A program made the translations under genes and the position numbers. Below the pieces are notes generated by a model, which saw only the letters and a program-made list of their open reading frames with translations, was not told the origin of the DNA and did not search any database. This document shows, one piece after another, positions 41,026 to 49,266 of a stretch of DNA of 56,983 nt. Within the stretch, counting starts at the first letter, position 1. Each line of letters opens with the position of its first letter. The stretch comes from Candidatus Gastranaerophilales bacterium. Lineage in GTDB: Bacteria; Cyanobacteriota; Vampirovibrionia; Gastranaerophilales; Gastranaerophilaceae. The DNA is taken from the NCBI GenBank assembly GCA_947584965.1, contig CANPWQ010000007.1, positions 1-56,983 on the forward strand. Direction: 5' to 3'.

Positions 41026-43047
41026 ATGAAATTAAACAAAATGACACTTGCCGCCGTAGTAACACTCGGAGTATTGGCAAGTACAAATGCAGGTTTTACA
41101 CAAGAAACAGCAACTGAAACATCAAATGAGCTTTTAGCAGCTTGCCCTTTGTCTGGATGTTCTTCTCCCGTAACACCGCAAACAGCAACATGTCCTAAAT
41201 GCCATAAAGATATAGACAGCTGCGGTTGTCAGAGTAAAACAACAGCACTTCCGTGCGAAGAAAAAAAGAGCTGCGACTCTTGTAATAAAATATCCGACGA
41301 TTGCAATGTATGCCCGCCTATAGCGGAATGTCCCGCACCGTCAAATCCGACCTGTGCGGTATGCCCTAACACAATCGGCGGTAAAAAATTTGAACAACAA
41401 GTATATGCATATCCTAATGCTATATACGGACACAATCAAGTTGTCGGCGAAAGAAATAACGGTATATTCTTAGGCGACGATTCAAGAACAGGATTTAGCG
41501 GAATTCCCGTTGCTGATGTACCGACAATTGGCGGATGCGGATGTCAGGACGGTTCTATTACAGGAGCTGCAGCACCTATGCCTTGCTTAGATGATGCGCC
41601 TTATTTGAACGGCATTCCTGTTGACAGAAACCCTATACACATAGACGGCGCCGGCTGCCCTGTTCAAATTCATACAAATACCAGTATGGATGTAATGCAC
41701 CGTTCTTTAGAACCTTTTGAATATTCCGCAACAACAGGCGGTGCTGCTCCGATAGTAAGTTCTTATGAAGATGTTCCTGACGGCTACTGGGCCAGCTGCG
41801 ACATCAACAAATTAACGGATAATAACATACTTGCAGGTTATCCTGACAGAACATTTAAACCGAATTTGCCTGTTTCAAGAGCAGAAATGGCTACTATGGT
41901 AGTTAAAGGGTTTAATCTTGATGATAATGTAACCTGCCCGAACAATATGTTTAGTGATGTTCCGCAATCTCACTGGGCTAATAAAACAATAGCTAAGGCA
42001 GTTTCTAACGGTATAATGGCAGGTTATCCGAATAATATGTTTAAACCAAATCAACCTATATCAAGAGCAGAAGCATTTGCTATAATGGCAAAAGGTATAA
42101 ACTGCCCTATGGATGATTGCAAAGCAGATGAAGTATTAAGCCAATACTGTGACGGAAATACAGTACCCGGCTGGGCTAAAGTCCCTGTTGCTAAAGTGCT
42201 TGAATCCGGCGGAATATCTGATTTCCCAAATGCTCATGAAATATCTCCGAACAGAGATGCAAGCCGTGCAGAAATCGCTTCTATGTTAGAAAATGTTAGA
42301 GTTGCTTTAGGTTACAGTAAGGATGATAAAGTAGCTTCAGACTGTGGTTGTACGCCGAAAAAAGCATTCTATCAAAATGAAGAAGTAGTTACTATTCCTA
42401 CACTGCAATTATCTTTCAGTGATGAAATAAGTGCAAAATCAGCTAATATCGGCGACAGATTTTCTGCAATTACCATAGACTCCGTAACGATAGACGGTGT
42501 AGAATTCCCTGCAGGCTCTAAAGTTTACGGTAAAGTTCTTGAAGTCGTAAGACCTACAAAAAATTGCCAAGGTGCTTTAAAATTATCGTTTGAAACTATT
42601 AAAAACGGTAAATGTAAGGCTCAATTACCTAACCAAATTTTAACTGCTCAAGTTAACAGAATTAAAAAACCGAATGTTGTTGCAAGAGTTGTTGAATTCC
42701 CGTTCACTTGGGTTGGCGGTTTATTAGGTGATGTCGGCAGAACAGTCGGCGGTGCAATTGTTAGTGCTTCTAACGCTGTTGAACAAGTCGTTTCAGGTGT
42801 TGGTGTAGGTACGGGCGAAATATTCCAAGGTCAATTTAAGGCTGCGGGAAGAAGCTATGTCGATGTTGGTAAAGCTATTGTTACTGCTCCTGTTGATTTA
42901 ACAAGAACTGCTTTATCAGGTACTATGGGATTATTCCAGTATACCGGCGACGAAATCAGCTACCTTGTTGATCCTAACGGTATGAAAGTTTCTTCGGTTA
43001 ACCCGAAAGAGAAAGTTACAATCGCTTTTGGCTGCCAAGAACAATAA
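41026..43047 (+). CDS. S-layer-homology surface protein with cysteine-rich N-terminus
   Basis: 673 residues with strong AAGGAGG. Signal peptide (about 1-25). Residues about 35-130 are rich in CxxC pairs (CPKCHKDIDSCGC, CDSCNKISDDCNVCPP), probably zinc or disulfide sites. Three SLH modules span about 240-425: DVPDGYWASCDINKLTDNNI, DVPQSHWANKTIAKAVSNGI, and a third lacking the DVP start. The first two carry the GYP ... FKPN-P-SRAE signature; the third is degenerate (ISPNRDASRAEIASML). The C-terminal half holds IGDRFSAITIDSVTIDGVEFPAGSKVYGK and a Gly/Val-rich stretch. SLH modules bind cell-wall glycans, so it is probably an abundant envelope protein; cyanobacterial SLH-porins are related in plan, but no porin barrel is clear here. 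Confidence 0.88.
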   Translation: MKLNKMTLAAVVTLGVLASTNAGFTQETATETSNELLAACPLSGCSSPVTPQTATCPKCHKDIDSCGCQSKTTALPCEEKKSCDSCNKISDDCNVCPPIAECPAPSNPTCAVCPNTIGGKKFEQQVYAYPNAIYGHNQVVGERNNGIFLGDDSRTGFSGIPVADVPTIGGCGCQDGSITGAAAPMPCLDDAPYLNGIPVDRNPIHIDGAGCPVQIHTNTSMDVMHRSLEPFEYSATTGGAAPIVSSYEDVPDGYWASCDINKLTDNNILAGYPDRTFKPNLPVSRAEMATMVVKGFNLDDNVTCPNNMFSDVPQSHWANKTIAKAVSNGIMAGYPNNMFKPNQPISRAEAFAIMAKGINCPMDDCKADEVLSQYCDGNTVPGWAKVPVAKVLESGGISDFPNAHEISPNRDASRAEIASMLENVRVALGYSKDDKVASDCGCTPKKAFYQNEEVVTIPTLQLSFSDEISAKSANIGDRFSAITIDSVTIDGVEFPAGSKVYGKVLEVVRPTKNCQGALKLSFETIKNGKCKAQLPNQILTAQVNRIKKPNVVARVVEFPFTWVGGLLGDVGRTVGGAIVSASNAVEQVVSGVGVGTGEIFQGQFKAAGRSYVDVGKAIVTAPVDLTRTALSGTMGLFQYTGDEISYLVDPNGMKVSSVNPKEKVTIAFGCQEQ

Positions 43048-43072
43048 TTCAATTTATCTCTATAGAGGTGCA

Positions 43073-43104
43073 AAGGTCCCCGCGAATACTCGGGGACTTT
43101 TTGT
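43073..43104 (+). terminator. Intrinsic terminator after the SLH gene
   Basis: GTCCCCG/CGGGGAC stem (43076-43082 with 43091-43097) and tail TTTTTGTTTTT. Confidence 0.93.
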
Positions 43105-43169
43105 TTTTAATAAATTTACAATGTTAAAATAATATTGTAAAATAATAGTGCGTTTTTTGGTGGATTAAT

Positions 43170-43325
43170 ATGGCAGATAAGGCTGATAATATCCTTGATA
43201 TTGACTGTCCGGCTTGCGAAAATACAATGGTAAAAAAATATTCAGACTATACAAAAGAAATTCAAGTTGATTATTGCTACCATTGCGGCGGTAAATTCTT
43301 GATTATTGTGAACTTTAAAGAATAA
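43170..43325 (+). CDS. 51-residue TFIIB-type zinc-ribbon protein
   Basis: ATG 43170 behind GGTGGA. One zinc ribbon makes up nearly the whole protein: DCPACENTM, then about 20 residues, then CYHCGGKFLIIV. The spacing and the C-x-x-C-G-G-K-F block match the second ribbon of the gene at 43574 (CYSCGGKFLDYGE), so the two are paralogues. It is probably a small zinc-binding interaction protein. Confidence 0.7.
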   Translation: MADKADNILDIDCPACENTMVKKYSDYTKEIQVDYCYHCGGKFLIIVNFKE

Positions 43326-43336
43326 GAGAAAAATAT

Positions 43337-43462
43337 TTGTCTCAATGCCAAAAAATTAATGAAATGATTAATGAATGTAATATATATTCGGTGGAAAGAT
43401 ATACTCCTGTTTTTGCAAGTAATAGGCATATTTATAATTCTCCTAACAAGAAAATATCGTAA
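43337..43462 (+). CDS. Possible 41-residue ORF between the zinc-ribbon genes
   Basis: TTG 43337, 11 bases after the small zinc-ribbon gene, opens a frame that includes CQKINEMINECNIYSVERY. The only ribosome-binding support is a weak AAGAGA. No family recognised. The remainder of this gap, 43463-43573, holds only the next promoter. Confidence 0.2.
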   Translation: MSQCQKINEMINECNIYSVERYTPVFASNRHIYNSPNKKIS

Positions 43463-43513
43463 ATATATATAGACCTAAAATTACATTAAAATCCGTTATT
43501 AAAAATATATTGT

Positions 43514-43542
43514 TTAATATTTATTCAAAAAAGTAGTATAAT
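43514..43542 (+). promoter_or_regulatory. Promoter of the double zinc-ribbon gene
   Basis: TTAATA (43514-43519), 17-base spacer, TATAAT (43537-43542): the same arrangement as before the NarL regulator. Confidence 0.6.
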
Positions 43543-43573
43543 AAGATAAAAACAAGAACTGAAGGGGAAAAAT

Positions 43574-44134
43574 ATGGCTGATAACAATGAAGTAATAATT
43601 AAGTGTCCTGCGTGCGGGTGTGATATGGAAAAAATATTTATGCCATCGGCGGGCGTTAATATAGATGTATGTACTAATGGATGTGGCGGTATTTATTTCG
43701 ATAACAGAGAATTTAAAGCATTTGATGAACCGCATGAAAATATTGCTCCTTTAGAAGAATTGTTTAAAGATAAAGAATTTAAACAGGTTAATGAAAATGA
43801 AACAAGGTACTGTCCTGTTTGCGGCAATGCAATGATTAAAAATTATGCGGATGTAAACAAGGAAGTTTTGGTTGATGAATGTTACTCGTGCGGAGGTAAG
43901 TTCCTTGATTATGGTGAAATAAAAAAAATTCGTTCTTTAAATTCGCCGGAAAACAAACAAAAATCTAAAGATGTATTTAAAGAATTATACGCAAACGTAG
44001 GATTGGAACTACTGGAGGAAAAAAATAGAAAAAACACAATTACTAAAAAAATTAAATATTCCGTTCGAATAATCTTTGTATTATTAATGCTAATATTAGC
44101 TTTAATATTTATTATGCTTAAGGCTTTTAAATAA
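43574..44134 (+). CDS. Double TFIIB-type zinc-ribbon membrane protein
   Basis: 186 residues behind AAGGGGA. Ribbon 1: IKCPACGCDMEKIF ... VCTNGCGGIYFDNREF (about 8-48). Ribbon 2: YCPVCGNAMIKNY ... CYSCGGKFLDYGEI (about 77-117). A charged linker follows, then one C-terminal membrane segment (about 160-182), so the ribbons face the cytoplasm as a tail-anchored protein. Ribbon 1 has an extra residue in its second knuckle (C-x-x-x-C-G-G). It may be a protein-interaction or metal-sensing module; no specific function is known to me. Confidence 0.78.
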   Translation: MADNNEVIIKCPACGCDMEKIFMPSAGVNIDVCTNGCGGIYFDNREFKAFDEPHENIAPLEELFKDKEFKQVNENETRYCPVCGNAMIKNYADVNKEVLVDECYSCGGKFLDYGEIKKIRSLNSPENKQKSKDVFKELYANVGLELLEEKNRKNTITKKIKYSVRIIFVLLMLILALIFIMLKAFK

Positions 44135-44170
44135 AATATTAAATTAAAAGATTGAAACATAAATAAAATA

Positions 44171-44200
44171 AAAACCCTCAATTATTGAGGGCTTTATTTT
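44171..44200. terminator. Bidirectional intrinsic terminator
   Basis: CCCTCAA/TTGAGGG stem (44175-44181 with 44185-44191), loop TTA, A-run before and TTTATTTT after. It serves both the zinc-ribbon gene and convergent yebC. Confidence 0.85.
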
Positions 44201-44951
44201 ATATATCAAGTTTTTCCATCATTTCATCGGATATATCAAAATTTGAATATACATTTTGAACATCATCGTGTTCTTCAAGTTTTTCCATTAACCTGAGAAT
44301 ATTTGTTGCTGTTTTTTCATCAGTTATTTCTATTGAATTTTCGGCAATTCTTGTAAGCTCTGCCGATGTTCCCTTAAAACCGTTTTTTTCCAATGTCTCA
44401 ACGCAAGTTTGGAAATCTTCGGGAGATGTTATTACCTTATAAACTTCATCTTCTTCAACAACATCTTGAGCATTTGCTTCAATAGCAGCTTCAAATAATT
44501 TATCAAAATCCGTATCTTCTTTAGGAAATTCAATGGAACCAACCTGTTTAAACATCCAGCCAACACAGCCTGTTTCACCAAGGTTCCCGCCGAATTTTGA
44601 AAAATAGCTTCTAATATCTCCTGCCGTGCGGTTGCGGTTATCGGTCATTGCTTCGATAAATATTGCTGTTCCGCCTGCACCGTAGCCCTCATAAGTTAAT
44701 TCTTCAACATTATCTGCTCCGCCTGCGCCCGAGCCTTTTTCAATCGCTCTTTTTATATTATCGTTAGGAAGACCTGCAGCTTTTGCTCTGTCTATTGCTG
44801 TTCTTAATCTAAAGTTACCCGCAGGATCAGGGCCTCCAAGTTTTGCTGCCACTATTAATTCTCTTGAATATTTTTGAAAAGCAACGCCTCTTGCCGCATC
44901 TACTGCAGCTTTTTTGTGTTTAATCGTTGACCACTTTGAGTGTCCTGACAT
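44199..44951 (-). CDS. yebC: YebC/PmpR family protein
   Basis: 250 residues, the family length. The N-terminus [21 protein letters not shown] and [22 protein letters not shown] are diagnostic. The middle has [30 protein letters not shown]. Members bind DNA or act as translation factors that help ribosomes at polyproline (YebC2, TACO1). The name transcriptional regulator is historical. Single gene, divergent from the TPR gene. Confidence 0.95.
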   Translation of the reverse strand: MSGHSKWSTIKHKKAAVDAARGVAFQKYSRELIVAAKLGGPDPAGNFRLRTAIDRAKAAGLPNDNIKRAIEKGSGAGGADNVEELTYEGYGAGGTAIFIEAMTDNRNRTAGDIRSYFSKFGGNLGETGCVGWMFKQVGSIEFPKEDTDFDKLFEAAIEANAQDVVEEDEVYKVITSPEDFQTCVETLEKNGFKGTSAELTRIAENSIEITDEKTATNILRLMEKLEEHDDVQNVYSNFDISDEMMEKLDI

Positions 44952-44969
44952 ATATTTCCCTTTCCTATA

Positions 44970-44997
44970 TTGTTTGTTTTTTATTTTATTGTAATAT
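44970..44997 (+). promoter_or_regulatory. Promoter of the TPR gene, predicted leaderless
   Basis: TTGTTT (44970-44975), a 16-base spacer and TAATAT (44992-44997). The expected +1 is about 45003-45005, at ATG 45004, and no Shine-Dalgarno precedes it. Confidence 0.4.
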
Positions 44998-45003
44998 AAA
45001 GTT

Positions 45004-45783
45004 ATGGAAAATGAAACCGATACAAATTTAAAAAAGGCTCTTGATTATTTCAAGGCAGCGGATTATGAAAATGCAGCTGACGCGTTTATTTCAGTGCTTG
45101 AAAATGATAATAACAATCCTAATATTTTAAATAATATCGGACTTTGTTATTCAAAACTTGCAAAAGATGATTTAGCTGTTGAATATTTTATGCGTACGCT
45201 TTCCATTAACCCAAAATCCGTTCAAACATATATTAATTTATCGGACGTGTATTTCAGAAATAAAAATATAATTGATGCAATTAATCTGCTTGAAAATGCA
45301 GTTACTTTAATGCCCAAAGAAATTGCTTTAAAGCATTATCTTTCAAGGTTTTATTTTGAAGATTGCAGATATGATTTAGCAATGACTCAATTGTTTGAAA
45401 TTTTGGATATAGATAGCGATAACCTTGACGCGTACTGGGATTTAGGTAACATTCAATTTGAACTGGGTGATTATGACAGCGCGGTTGATAATTATGAAAA
45501 CGTACTTGAAAAAATTACAGATAATGCAGTTCTATACTATCAAACCGCAATAGCTTATGAAGCTAATGATAATATGGATAAGGCAATTTCAAATCACTTA
45601 AAAGCAATATCCGTAAACGAAAATTTTCATCCCTCATATAAAAAACTCGGAATTTTATTTATGGCTCGCAATGATAATGAGAGTGCAATTGAGTATTTTG
45701 AAGATTATCTAAACTTTGATTTGCCCGATGATGAGAAAAAAACTATTAACGATATAATTAATAGAATAAGTAAGCAGTCTTAA
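45004..45783 (+). CDS. Tetratricopeptide-repeat protein
   Basis: 259 residues, all helical, with about seven TPR units (for example [87 protein letters not shown]). No signal peptide or enzymatic domain, so it is a cytosolic scaffold. It is the first gene of a likely unit with glutaredoxin and the Hcp-like protein. The start has no Shine-Dalgarno. Confidence 0.85.
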   Translation: MENETDTNLKKALDYFKAADYENAADAFISVLENDNNNPNILNNIGLCYSKLAKDDLAVEYFMRTLSINPKSVQTYINLSDVYFRNKNIIDAINLLENAVTLMPKEIALKHYLSRFYFEDCRYDLAMTQLFEILDIDSDNLDAYWDLGNIQFELGDYDSAVDNYENVLEKITDNAVLYYQTAIAYEANDNMDKAISNHLKAISVNENFHPSYKKLGILFMARNDNESAIEYFEDYLNFDLPDDEKKTINDIINRISKQS

Positions 45784-45814
45784 CCGGTAGAGTGATATTT
45801 TTAATGCTTGTATC

Positions 45815-45847
45815 CCTGATAATTTATTTGTTATTAATATTATCAGG
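45815..45847 (+). promoter_or_regulatory. Hairpin overlapping the glutaredoxin ribosome-binding site
   Basis: CCTGATAAT (45815-45823) pairs perfectly with ATTATCAGG (45839-45847), loop 15 bases. The right arm covers the first three bases of AGGTGG (45845-45850), the Shine-Dalgarno of grxC. It could be a translational switch, or simply an AT-rich inverted repeat. Confidence 0.4.
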
Positions 45848-45855
45848 TGGTTTAT

Positions 45856-46122
45856 ATGAAAGAAGTTGTAATGTATACGGTAGATTACTGTCCTTTTTGT
45901 AAAAAGGCTGAAATGCTTTTAAAAAGTAAAGATATTCCGTTCAAAAAGATAGATATAACTAAGGATGAGGATGAGCATAGAAAAAAACTAGGTGAGTATT
46001 ATGATATTCAAGGCAGAGTAACTGTTCCTCAAATAATTATCGGGGGTAAACGTATAGGCGGTTTTGATGTTTTAGATAAGCTGAATAATGCCGGTGAACT
46101 GGATAAAATGCTTGAAGATTAG
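45856..46122 (+). CDS. Glutaredoxin (GrxC type)
   Basis: 88 residues from ATG 45856; an in-frame GTG at 45847 lies inside the Shine-Dalgarno and is rejected. Dithiol active site TVDYCPFCKKAEMLL. The glutathione-binding TVPQIIIGGKRIGGFDVL carries the cis-Pro and GG. Similar to E. coli Grx3 in length and motif. It reduces disulfides or glutathionylated proteins. It ends 8 bases before the Hcp-like gene, so the two are surely co-transcribed. Confidence 0.92.
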   Translation: MKEVVMYTVDYCPFCKKAEMLLKSKDIPFKKIDITKDEDEHRKKLGEYYDIQGRVTVPQIIIGGKRIGGFDVLDKLNNAGELDKMLED

Positions 46123-46130
46123 AGGATATT

Positions 46131-47723
46131 ATGAATAAATTTTTTAATAATTATAATTCGTTATGTATGGGGGCAAATTCTCCTGCTGTTTTTTCGTTTG
46201 ATCCTTATTTTTCCGCGATTAAAGATATGCTTGTTGCAGAATTACGTCAAATTGTTTATTATATCGAAAAACTAAAAGACTTTGATGTTGATATGTCAGG
46301 ATATACCGATAAAGTTATTGAGTTTGTTTCTGTATTAATTGTTAATCTGGATTTCAGACGTGAAAGTTTTTTTGTTATTGTCGAGGATTTATACAATAAT
46401 AAAAACAATCTTCAACAGTTATATTCGGATATATGCCAAAAATTTGATATTAAACCGGAAATAATTAATCAAGACGAATTAGCGTTATCCGATAAAGAAT
46501 CTATAATTAAGGCATTAAATGAACACGAAAAGAATTTAAATGAAAAAAAAGAACATTTAACGGTTAATAAAAAAAATCTTTATGAAATAATGATTAATTT
46601 AGTTCTAAATGCTTGTAATTGCTTGATGGAGCTTAACCGATACGGGGAAGATTTTATTGAGGCAAAGGAAGAAGTTTTAAAACTTTTTAATGCTTCTAAT
46701 TTTCCTGCTTCTACCGAAGAAGTTTGGATTGAAAAAATTAAAGAATTTTCACGTTGGAATTATGAAATAAGCAAACGACTCGATAATAAAATTGCTGAAA
46801 AATTCGGACCTATGGAAAAATCACAAGCTCAATTCCTTATAAAAGAGGGGAAGGCTATATTAGTTTCAGGTTCAAGTCTTTATGATTTGGATAAAATTTT
46901 AAATACTGTGAAAGGCTCGGATGTTAATGTATATACTCATCATAACTTGATTACAGCTTTTCAATACAAGAAATTTAAAACTAATCCAAACTTAGCAGGT
47001 CATTATCAAAAGACTAACAATAATTTTTCACTTGATTTTTCTTCGTTCCCCGGACCTATTTATATAACTAAAAATTCTCTGCCTAAGACTGATATAATCA
47101 GGGGGCAAATTTATACATCGGCGAAGTATCCCGCTTTTGGTATCGGAAAAATTTTAAATGATGACTTCGCTCCAATAAAAGATTATGCTTTGAATTCTGA
47201 GGGTTTTAAGAAAAATGAGATTATTAAAACTCTTGATATCGGTTATGATAACAATGAATTAATCAATAATGTTAATGAAATATTAAATAAATTTTATTCC
47301 AAAGAAATAAGTAAAATTGTAATTATAGGAATTACTGATAAATTATCATCCCCAAACGATTATATTAGTCAATTTGTATCAGAAGCACCGGAAGATTGGT
47401 TTATAATTTCTTATTCATACGATTTTAAACGTGATAATTTTTGGTTTGCAAATCCGTATTTTGACTTTTCTATGTTATATAAAATTATTGAACAATTAAA
47501 TGGTGAAATTGTTTCAGAGAATTTAAGCATCTTTTTAACTGATTGCAGTATAAATACTATATCTCATATATTTAATCTTCTTCATTTAAATGTATGCAAT
47601 ATTTTTCTTGGACCATGCTGCCCTAATATAATCAATCCTATTTTATCAAACGGATTAAATAAATTATTTAATGTTCATGAAATGATCTCTCCGAATGAAG
47701 ATATTAAATTAATATTGAAATAA
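46131..47723 (+). CDS. Hybrid-cluster-protein (Hcp)-fold protein without cluster ligands
   Basis: 530 residues. The C-terminal two-thirds follow Hcp: KAILVSGSSLYDLDKIL (Hcp SGHDL), VNVYTHHNL (YTHGEM), FPGPIYITKNSL (FPGPI-MTSNC), IVIIGITDK (LGGCDG), HLNVCNIFLGPCCPNIINPIL (LGVKNI-LGPTLPAFLSPNV). But each position that in Hcp binds the hybrid cluster has changed: His to Ser248, Glu to Asn272, Cys to Ser316, Cys to Thr402. The N-terminal Cys cluster of Hcp is missing too. It therefore should not bind the Fe-S-O cluster or reduce NO or hydroxylamine. A regulatory or scaffold role near the glutaredoxin is inference. Confidence 0.75.
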   Translation: MNKFFNNYNSLCMGANSPAVFSFDPYFSAIKDMLVAELRQIVYYIEKLKDFDVDMSGYTDKVIEFVSVLIVNLDFRRESFFVIVEDLYNNKNNLQQLYSDICQKFDIKPEIINQDELALSDKESIIKALNEHEKNLNEKKEHLTVNKKNLYEIMINLVLNACNCLMELNRYGEDFIEAKEEVLKLFNASNFPASTEEVWIEKIKEFSRWNYEISKRLDNKIAEKFGPMEKSQAQFLIKEGKAILVSGSSLYDLDKILNTVKGSDVNVYTHHNLITAFQYKKFKTNPNLAGHYQKTNNNFSLDFSSFPGPIYITKNSLPKTDIIRGQIYTSAKYPAFGIGKILNDDFAPIKDYALNSEGFKKNEIIKTLDIGYDNNELINNVNEILNKFYSKEISKIVIIGITDKLSSPNDYISQFVSEAPEDWFIISYSYDFKRDNFWFANPYFDFSMLYKIIEQLNGEIVSENLSIFLTDCSINTISHIFNLLHLNVCNIFLGPCCPNIINPILSNGLNKLFNVHEMISPNEDIKLILK

Positions 47724-47756
47724 AAAAAGAGGAAGGATTAATATCTTCCTCTTTTA
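47724..47756. terminator. Bidirectional intrinsic terminator
   Basis: AAAAGAGGAAG (47725-47735) pairs with CTTCCTCTTTT (47745-47755), with a 9-base loop. It serves the TPR-grx-Hcp-like unit and the convergent unknown. Confidence 0.88.
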
Positions 47757-47774
47757 ATTTTGTATTGTATTTTT

Positions 47775-49112
47775 TTATAAAGTTTGATTTGCTGCATCGG
47801 TACCTGCAAGTGTCTCAAGAACTGCTAAAATATTTTCATATCCGTATTCTGCGTATAACTCAGGTTCTTCAACTTTTAATCTGTTAATTGTACTTTTTAT
47901 CGGAGAATGCAGATCAATACCTTTGTTTCTCAGTAAGTAATATATATTAGTTTTTAATTGTGCAAATTTAGCAGATGTGACATTTAATTTTGTCATTCCC
48001 CATGCATCTGCAGCTTCATCAATTTTATCAAAGCCTTCTGTAAGATTTTCTTTTATATTATTAGCGGTTTTTCTTACAACATTTGGATTTGCATCTTTAA
48101 ATTCTTGTAAATTAGCTTTAGCTTCTTCTACTGCTGCTTTATTTTTTGTACCTTGAGCTTCTTTTAAATCAGCTTTTAATGATTCGAGAGTATTTTGTTT
48201 ATTAACTTTATTTAAAGCTGCTTCGCTAAAATCTGAAGCGGAAAGATTTTCCCAATCTGAAATTGCTTTTAATTCTGCTTCTGTTAACGGTTCACCTTTC
48301 GCTTGTTTAGCAAGTGCATCAGCATTAGCTTTTCTCATTTGATTAAGTTCTTTAACTTCTGCTCTTACATTTTTTGCTGTTGATAAACTCGATGTTACAG
48401 ATGTTTGAATTTTGCCAAATTGGTTTACTGTAGATGATGTCATATCTTTTACTAAAGCAGCACCTTTTGAAAGTAGCGATGCATCTTTACCAAGTTGTCC
48501 CATTGCGGAACAATTTTCACCCAAACTTTGAAGTTCAGCTATTTCCGTCTTACTAAAACCTGCTGCGCTTGCTCCTGCTGTTGATGTTTTCATTACCGCA
48601 CTATAACTTGCTTTTGCCCCTGCAACGGACAAGCCTGTTGTTAATGCACCACCGCCTATATCTTGCCATGCAAGTTTTGCTTCTGCATCCGTATCAGCAG
48701 TTGCTGCATTATATATGCCTTTTCCAATTTGAATAGCACCGGATACTGCTCCTATACCACATGCGACAAGCCCAACTGCCGGGAATGCGATACATAATGC
48801 TGCCGTTGCTGCTGTTAATAACGTTTTACCAAGTGAAAATTTACCATCTTTACCCGTAAAGCATCCTTTAACCATATTTACGGCTGTTTTTCCAATACCT
48901 TTTATAGTGTTCCAAAGTGCACTTCCTAATCCTATTTTTCCGTCATCTTTACCGTCCGTACAGGTTTCACCACCTTGTGATACAAATTGGTCATTTTCAT
49001 AATTTGTATTTGTTACATTCGTAGTTTTCTTGGCTTGAGAGTTGTTTACATTTGTATACCCTTGCCATTTCGTATAATCAATACCATTTCCTAACACGTT
49101 AACTGATGTCAT
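47775..49112 (-). CDS. Ala/Gly-rich protein with hydrophobic centre, unknown function
   Basis: 445 residues, no N-terminal signal. Polar head (about 1-65) with Asn/Thr; a short Asp-rich motif GKDDGKIGLG; a hydrophobic Ala/Gly-rich region (about 85-180, ATAALCIAFPAVGLVACGIGAV) that could insert in or cross a membrane; then a long coiled-coil part (about 235-340, KNVRAEVKELNQMRKANADAL, SLKADLKEAQGTKNKAAVEEAK). The plan, with no Sec signal, a central hydrophobic region and a coiled coil, resembles secreted translocator or pore proteins in general. No homology is claimed. Confidence 0.6.
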   Translation of the reverse strand: MTSVNVLGNGIDYTKWQGYTNVNNSQAKKTTNVTNTNYENDQFVSQGGETCTDGKDDGKIGLGSALWNTIKGIGKTAVNMVKGCFTGKDGKFSLGKTLLTAATAALCIAFPAVGLVACGIGAVSGAIQIGKGIYNAATADTDAEAKLAWQDIGGGALTTGLSVAGAKASYSAVMKTSTAGASAAGFSKTEIAELQSLGENCSAMGQLGKDASLLSKGAALVKDMTSSTVNQFGKIQTSVTSSLSTAKNVRAEVKELNQMRKANADALAKQAKGEPLTEAELKAISDWENLSASDFSEAALNKVNKQNTLESLKADLKEAQGTKNKAAVEEAKANLQEFKDANPNVVRKTANNIKENLTEGFDKIDEAADAWGMTKLNVTSAKFAQLKTNIYYLLRNKGIDLHSPIKSTINRLKVEEPELYAEYGYENILAVLETLAGTDAANQTL

Positions 49113-49212
49113 ATATACTCCTTTTCCCCATCCTATTTCTTTATATGTTAATAAAGTATTTTTATTTGTATAAATTTACAATTTGAAAATGGTTTGTTAA
49201 GGAATGTAAACA

Positions 49213-49250
49213 AAATAATAGCGCAGTAGTACAATTTGCGCTATTATTTA
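49213..49250 (-). terminator. Terminator of the fatty-acid operon
   Basis: Perfect 12-bp stem AATAATAGCGCA (49214-49225)/TGCGCTATTATT (49237-49248), followed on the - strand by TTTTGTTT. It lies 17 bases after the fabF stop. Confidence 0.85.
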
Positions 49251-49266
49251 TTACCTTTTGTTGTTT

